NCBI GenBank assembly: GCA_900549275.1
Contig: URNU01000062.1
Coordinates: 1 to 7,488, forward strand
Reading direction: 5' to 3'
Length of the DNA stretch: 7,488 bases
Origin: an uncultured Collinsella sp.
GTDB lineage: Bacteria; Actinomycetota; Coriobacteriia; Coriobacteriales; Coriobacteriaceae
The position numbers and the translations under genes are program-made. This document shows, piece after piece, positions 6,321 through 7,488 of the stretch; position 1 is the stretch's first letter, and the number at the start of each line of letters is the position of its first letter. Below the pieces are notes generated by a model. It saw only the letters and a program-made list of their open reading frames with translations, did not search any database and was not told the DNA's origin.

Positions 6321-7217
6321 TTAGATGGGCTGCGGGCGGGGTACGGAGACCGGCTCCCAGGCGATAAACGCCCATCGGACCTTGCGGATGTGGTCGAGCA
6401 TGTAGCGTCCCTGCGGTACGCCCTTGGATCCCGGCTCGCCGGCATGGGGGTTTTCGATCATATGGTGGGCGATATAGTCGCGCAGGCGGTCGATCTTGCC
6501 CTCGTTGCCATGCTCGAGCATGCGAGAAAAATCCGCCACGCCCGCCTCGAGACTATCGAAGGTGTCGCGACGGGGCGATTCAAAATACGTGACCTGCGGC
6601 AGTGCGCCCATCTGAATAAGGATGTTAAAGGCATATACAAATCCGTTGCTGCGGGTAACCGAGGCGCCGATGGCGTTCATCAGGTGCAGGTCATAGCGCG
6701 GGCTGGAGTTGGCGACCATCGTGACAGCACAACGCCGACGAGCCGTACGATCAAGCTTGGCAAGCGCACCCTTCAGGTCGTCCGTAGTAACCGAGCGACT
6801 CGCAAAGGCAACATCAACAGCCTTGGCAACCGGCCCAACCAGATCCCAATCGTCATCCCAAGCAAGCTCAAGCGGTGTAATGCGCTCCTCGAGCCCATAG
6901 AACTCAATGCCGGCATCAAGCGTGCCCAACATTGCAGGGGAAAAGTCAGCAGCAATTACAGGATGCCCAGTCTGAGCAAGCGGAATAGCAATCGACCCAG
7001 CCCCACACCCCATATCCAGCACCGACTCGCCAGGCTCAAGCGCCAACAGCTTTATAAAATCCCGCGCATAAGGGGCAGTCTCCAGCGGACGAAAATGCCG
7101 AGCTCGCTTATCCCACTCAAAAGAATCATCAGCCCTATGCCGACCAGCTTGCAAGCGCATCCATTCGCCATTCCAATCAGCAGAAAGAAGCTCAGAGCGA
7201 ACATCCCCATCAACCAC
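6321..7217 (-). CDS. Class I SAM-dependent methyltransferase, substrate unknown
   Basis: A 298-residue protein with a Rossmann-type methyltransferase domain in its first half. Motif I is VLDMGCGAGSIA (66-77), the SAM-ribose acidic residue is D91 in VIAADFSPAML (87-97), a DDDW stretch (121-124) lies near the adenine-binding loop, and VDVAFASRSV (134-143) is the likely motif IV strand. The C-terminal third is not recognised and probably forms the substrate-binding lid. I chose GTG at 7217 because a perfect AGGAGG (7225-7230) lies seven bases upstream; the longer frame back to about 7349 has no ribosome-binding site and no domain-like content. It precedes yhbY on the same strand by 148 bp. Codon use is odd: residues 1-164 use mostly T- and G-ending codons, residues 165-298 mostly C-ending ones. 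It could modify a small molecule or an RNA; the sequence does not decide. Confidence 0.88.
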   Translation of the reverse strand: MVDGDVRSELLSADWNGEWMRLQAGRHRADDSFEWDKRARHFRPLETAPYARDFIKLLALEPGESVLDMGCGAGSIAIPLAQTGHPVIAADFSPAMLGTLDAGIEFYGLEERITPLELAWDDDWDLVGPVAKAVDVAFASRSVTTDDLKGALAKLDRTARRRCAVTMVANSSPRYDLHLMNAIGASVTRSNGFVYAFNILIQMGALPQVTYFESPRRDTFDSLEAGVADFSRMLEHGNEGKIDRLRDYIAHHMIENPHAGEPGSKGVPQGRYMLDHIRKVRWAFIAWEPVSVPRPQPI

Positions 7218-7278
7218 GGGCCAACCTCCTAGCAACAAAAAAAGCGACTCCCCCCAAAAGAAGAGCCGCAACCAGCAT
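7210..7278 (-). CDS. Possible 22-residue hydrophobic peptide overlapping the methyltransferase start
   Basis: ATG at 7278 opens a 22-codon frame ending with TGA at 7210-7212. The product would be MLVAALLLGGVAFFVARRLA plus two residues: one hydrophobic segment of about 15 residues followed by an arginine-rich tail, the pattern of a single-pass membrane peptide with its C-terminus inside. Its stop overlaps the methyltransferase GTG start by eight bases, so translation could be coupled, and its two AGG codons form the methyltransferase's ribosome-binding site. Against it, I see no good ribosome-binding site before this ATG, and T-rich DNA gives hydrophobic codons by chance. Confidence 0.2.
   Translation of the reverse strand: MLVAALLLGGVAFFVARRLARG
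7225..7230 (-). promoter_or_regulatory. Ribosome-binding site that fixes the methyltransferase start
   Basis: A full AGGAGG on the - strand lies seven bases before the GTG at 7217. It is the strongest Shine-Dalgarno sequence in the window and decides the GTG start against the longer in-frame alternatives. Confidence 0.85.
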
Positions 7279-7281
7279 ATG

Positions 7282-7488
7282 TCAGAAAGAACCGATCCAA
7301 CGCCAAACCGCCGTATCGACCATGTGGTGCAGGAGCGAAGCGACTGCAACCGGGATAGAACTCAACCGAGGTCCCGTTGTGCGGGAGCCCCGGGGAGGGC
7401 AAATATATAAGGTCGATCGCGAGTTCCGCACGAGCCGGAGAGCACTTAATGTGCTCTCCGTGCGAGTCAGGACTGTCCGAGCAGGCGA
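7282..7488 (-). other. Open frame running in from the right edge, coding status unclear
   Basis: On the - strand a frame is open from the right edge to TGA at 7282-7284 (68 codons). It has no ATG until near its end (codon at 7321-7323), but holds GTG and TTG codons. The translation is rich in Ser, Arg, Thr and Pro over its first 45 residues, which looks more like a chance translation of structured DNA than a protein. The last part, from a TTG at 7365, would give a 27-residue peptide (MSSIPVAVASLLHH and onward), without a clear ribosome-binding site. It could be the 3' end of a gene outside the window, a short peptide gene, or non-coding. Confidence 0.2.
7436..7460. repeat. Perfect 10-bp inverted repeat near the right edge
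   Basis: Arms 7436-7445 and 7451-7460 are exact reverse complements with a TTAAT loop. An outer CGCA/TGCG pair (7427-7430, 7461-7464) can extend the helix across a five-base bulge. No T-run follows on either strand, so a standard intrinsic terminator is unlikely. A second small hairpin (7372-7376 with 7382-7386) and an AT-only TATATAA (7404-7410) lie close by. Confidence 0.85.

Noticed and set aside
6132..7232. 366-codon open frame on the + strand opposite yhbY and the methyltransferase
   Set aside because: Both - strand genes show clear family motifs. The + strand frame has none and begins inside yhbY.
7218..7349. Longer methyltransferase starting near 7349
   Set aside because: The perfect AGGAGG at 7225-7230 serves the GTG at 7217. 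The extension has no ribosome-binding site and an irregular, Trp/Leu/Phe-rich translation.

Overview
The window is GC-rich and densely coded, and it reads like a chromosomal segment of a gut actinomycete of the class Coriobacteriia, most likely Collinsella or a close relative. That assignment is inference from gene content, C-ending codons in the highly conserved genes and the presence of a BTAD-type regulator; no taxonomic marker gene is present.

Left block (1-2430, all + strand): the 3' part of glmM (phosphoglucosamine mutase), a free-standing glucose-family PTS EIIA protein, and nagB (glucosamine-6-phosphate deaminase) closed by a strong intrinsic terminator. All three act at or near the glucosamine-6-phosphate node. 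GlmM sends GlcN-6-P toward UDP-GlcNAc and cell wall. NagB sends it to fructose-6-P and ammonia. The EIIA can phosphorylate sugar or amino-sugar permeases that lack their own A domain. A perfect 12-bp inverted repeat without a U-tract and a long, structured, GC-rich leader lie between EIIA and nagB.

Middle block (2431-5813, + strand): a 390-bp intergenic region rich in small repeats and palindromes, including a perfect 14-bp palindrome. It is followed by one large gene for a 998-residue transcriptional regulator with a MalT-like STAND ATPase at the N-terminus, a helical middle and a C-terminal winged helix plus BTAD domain. It has no obvious target gene in the window apart from its own upstream region.

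Right block (5812-7488, - strand): a class I SAM-dependent methyltransferase followed by yhbY, a CRM-domain ribosome-assembly RNA-binding protein. They converge on the regulator and end at an intrinsic terminator whose T-run overlaps the regulator's stop codon. The methyltransferase changes codon style abruptly about halfway along. Upstream of it lie possible tiny ORFs and a hairpin-bearing segment that runs off the right edge and is not explained by any recognised gene.

No tRNA, rRNA, CRISPR array, IS element or phage gene was recognised. The most unusual items are the regulator's domain order, the repeats upstream of it, the codon-style break in the methyltransferase, and the unexplained right edge.
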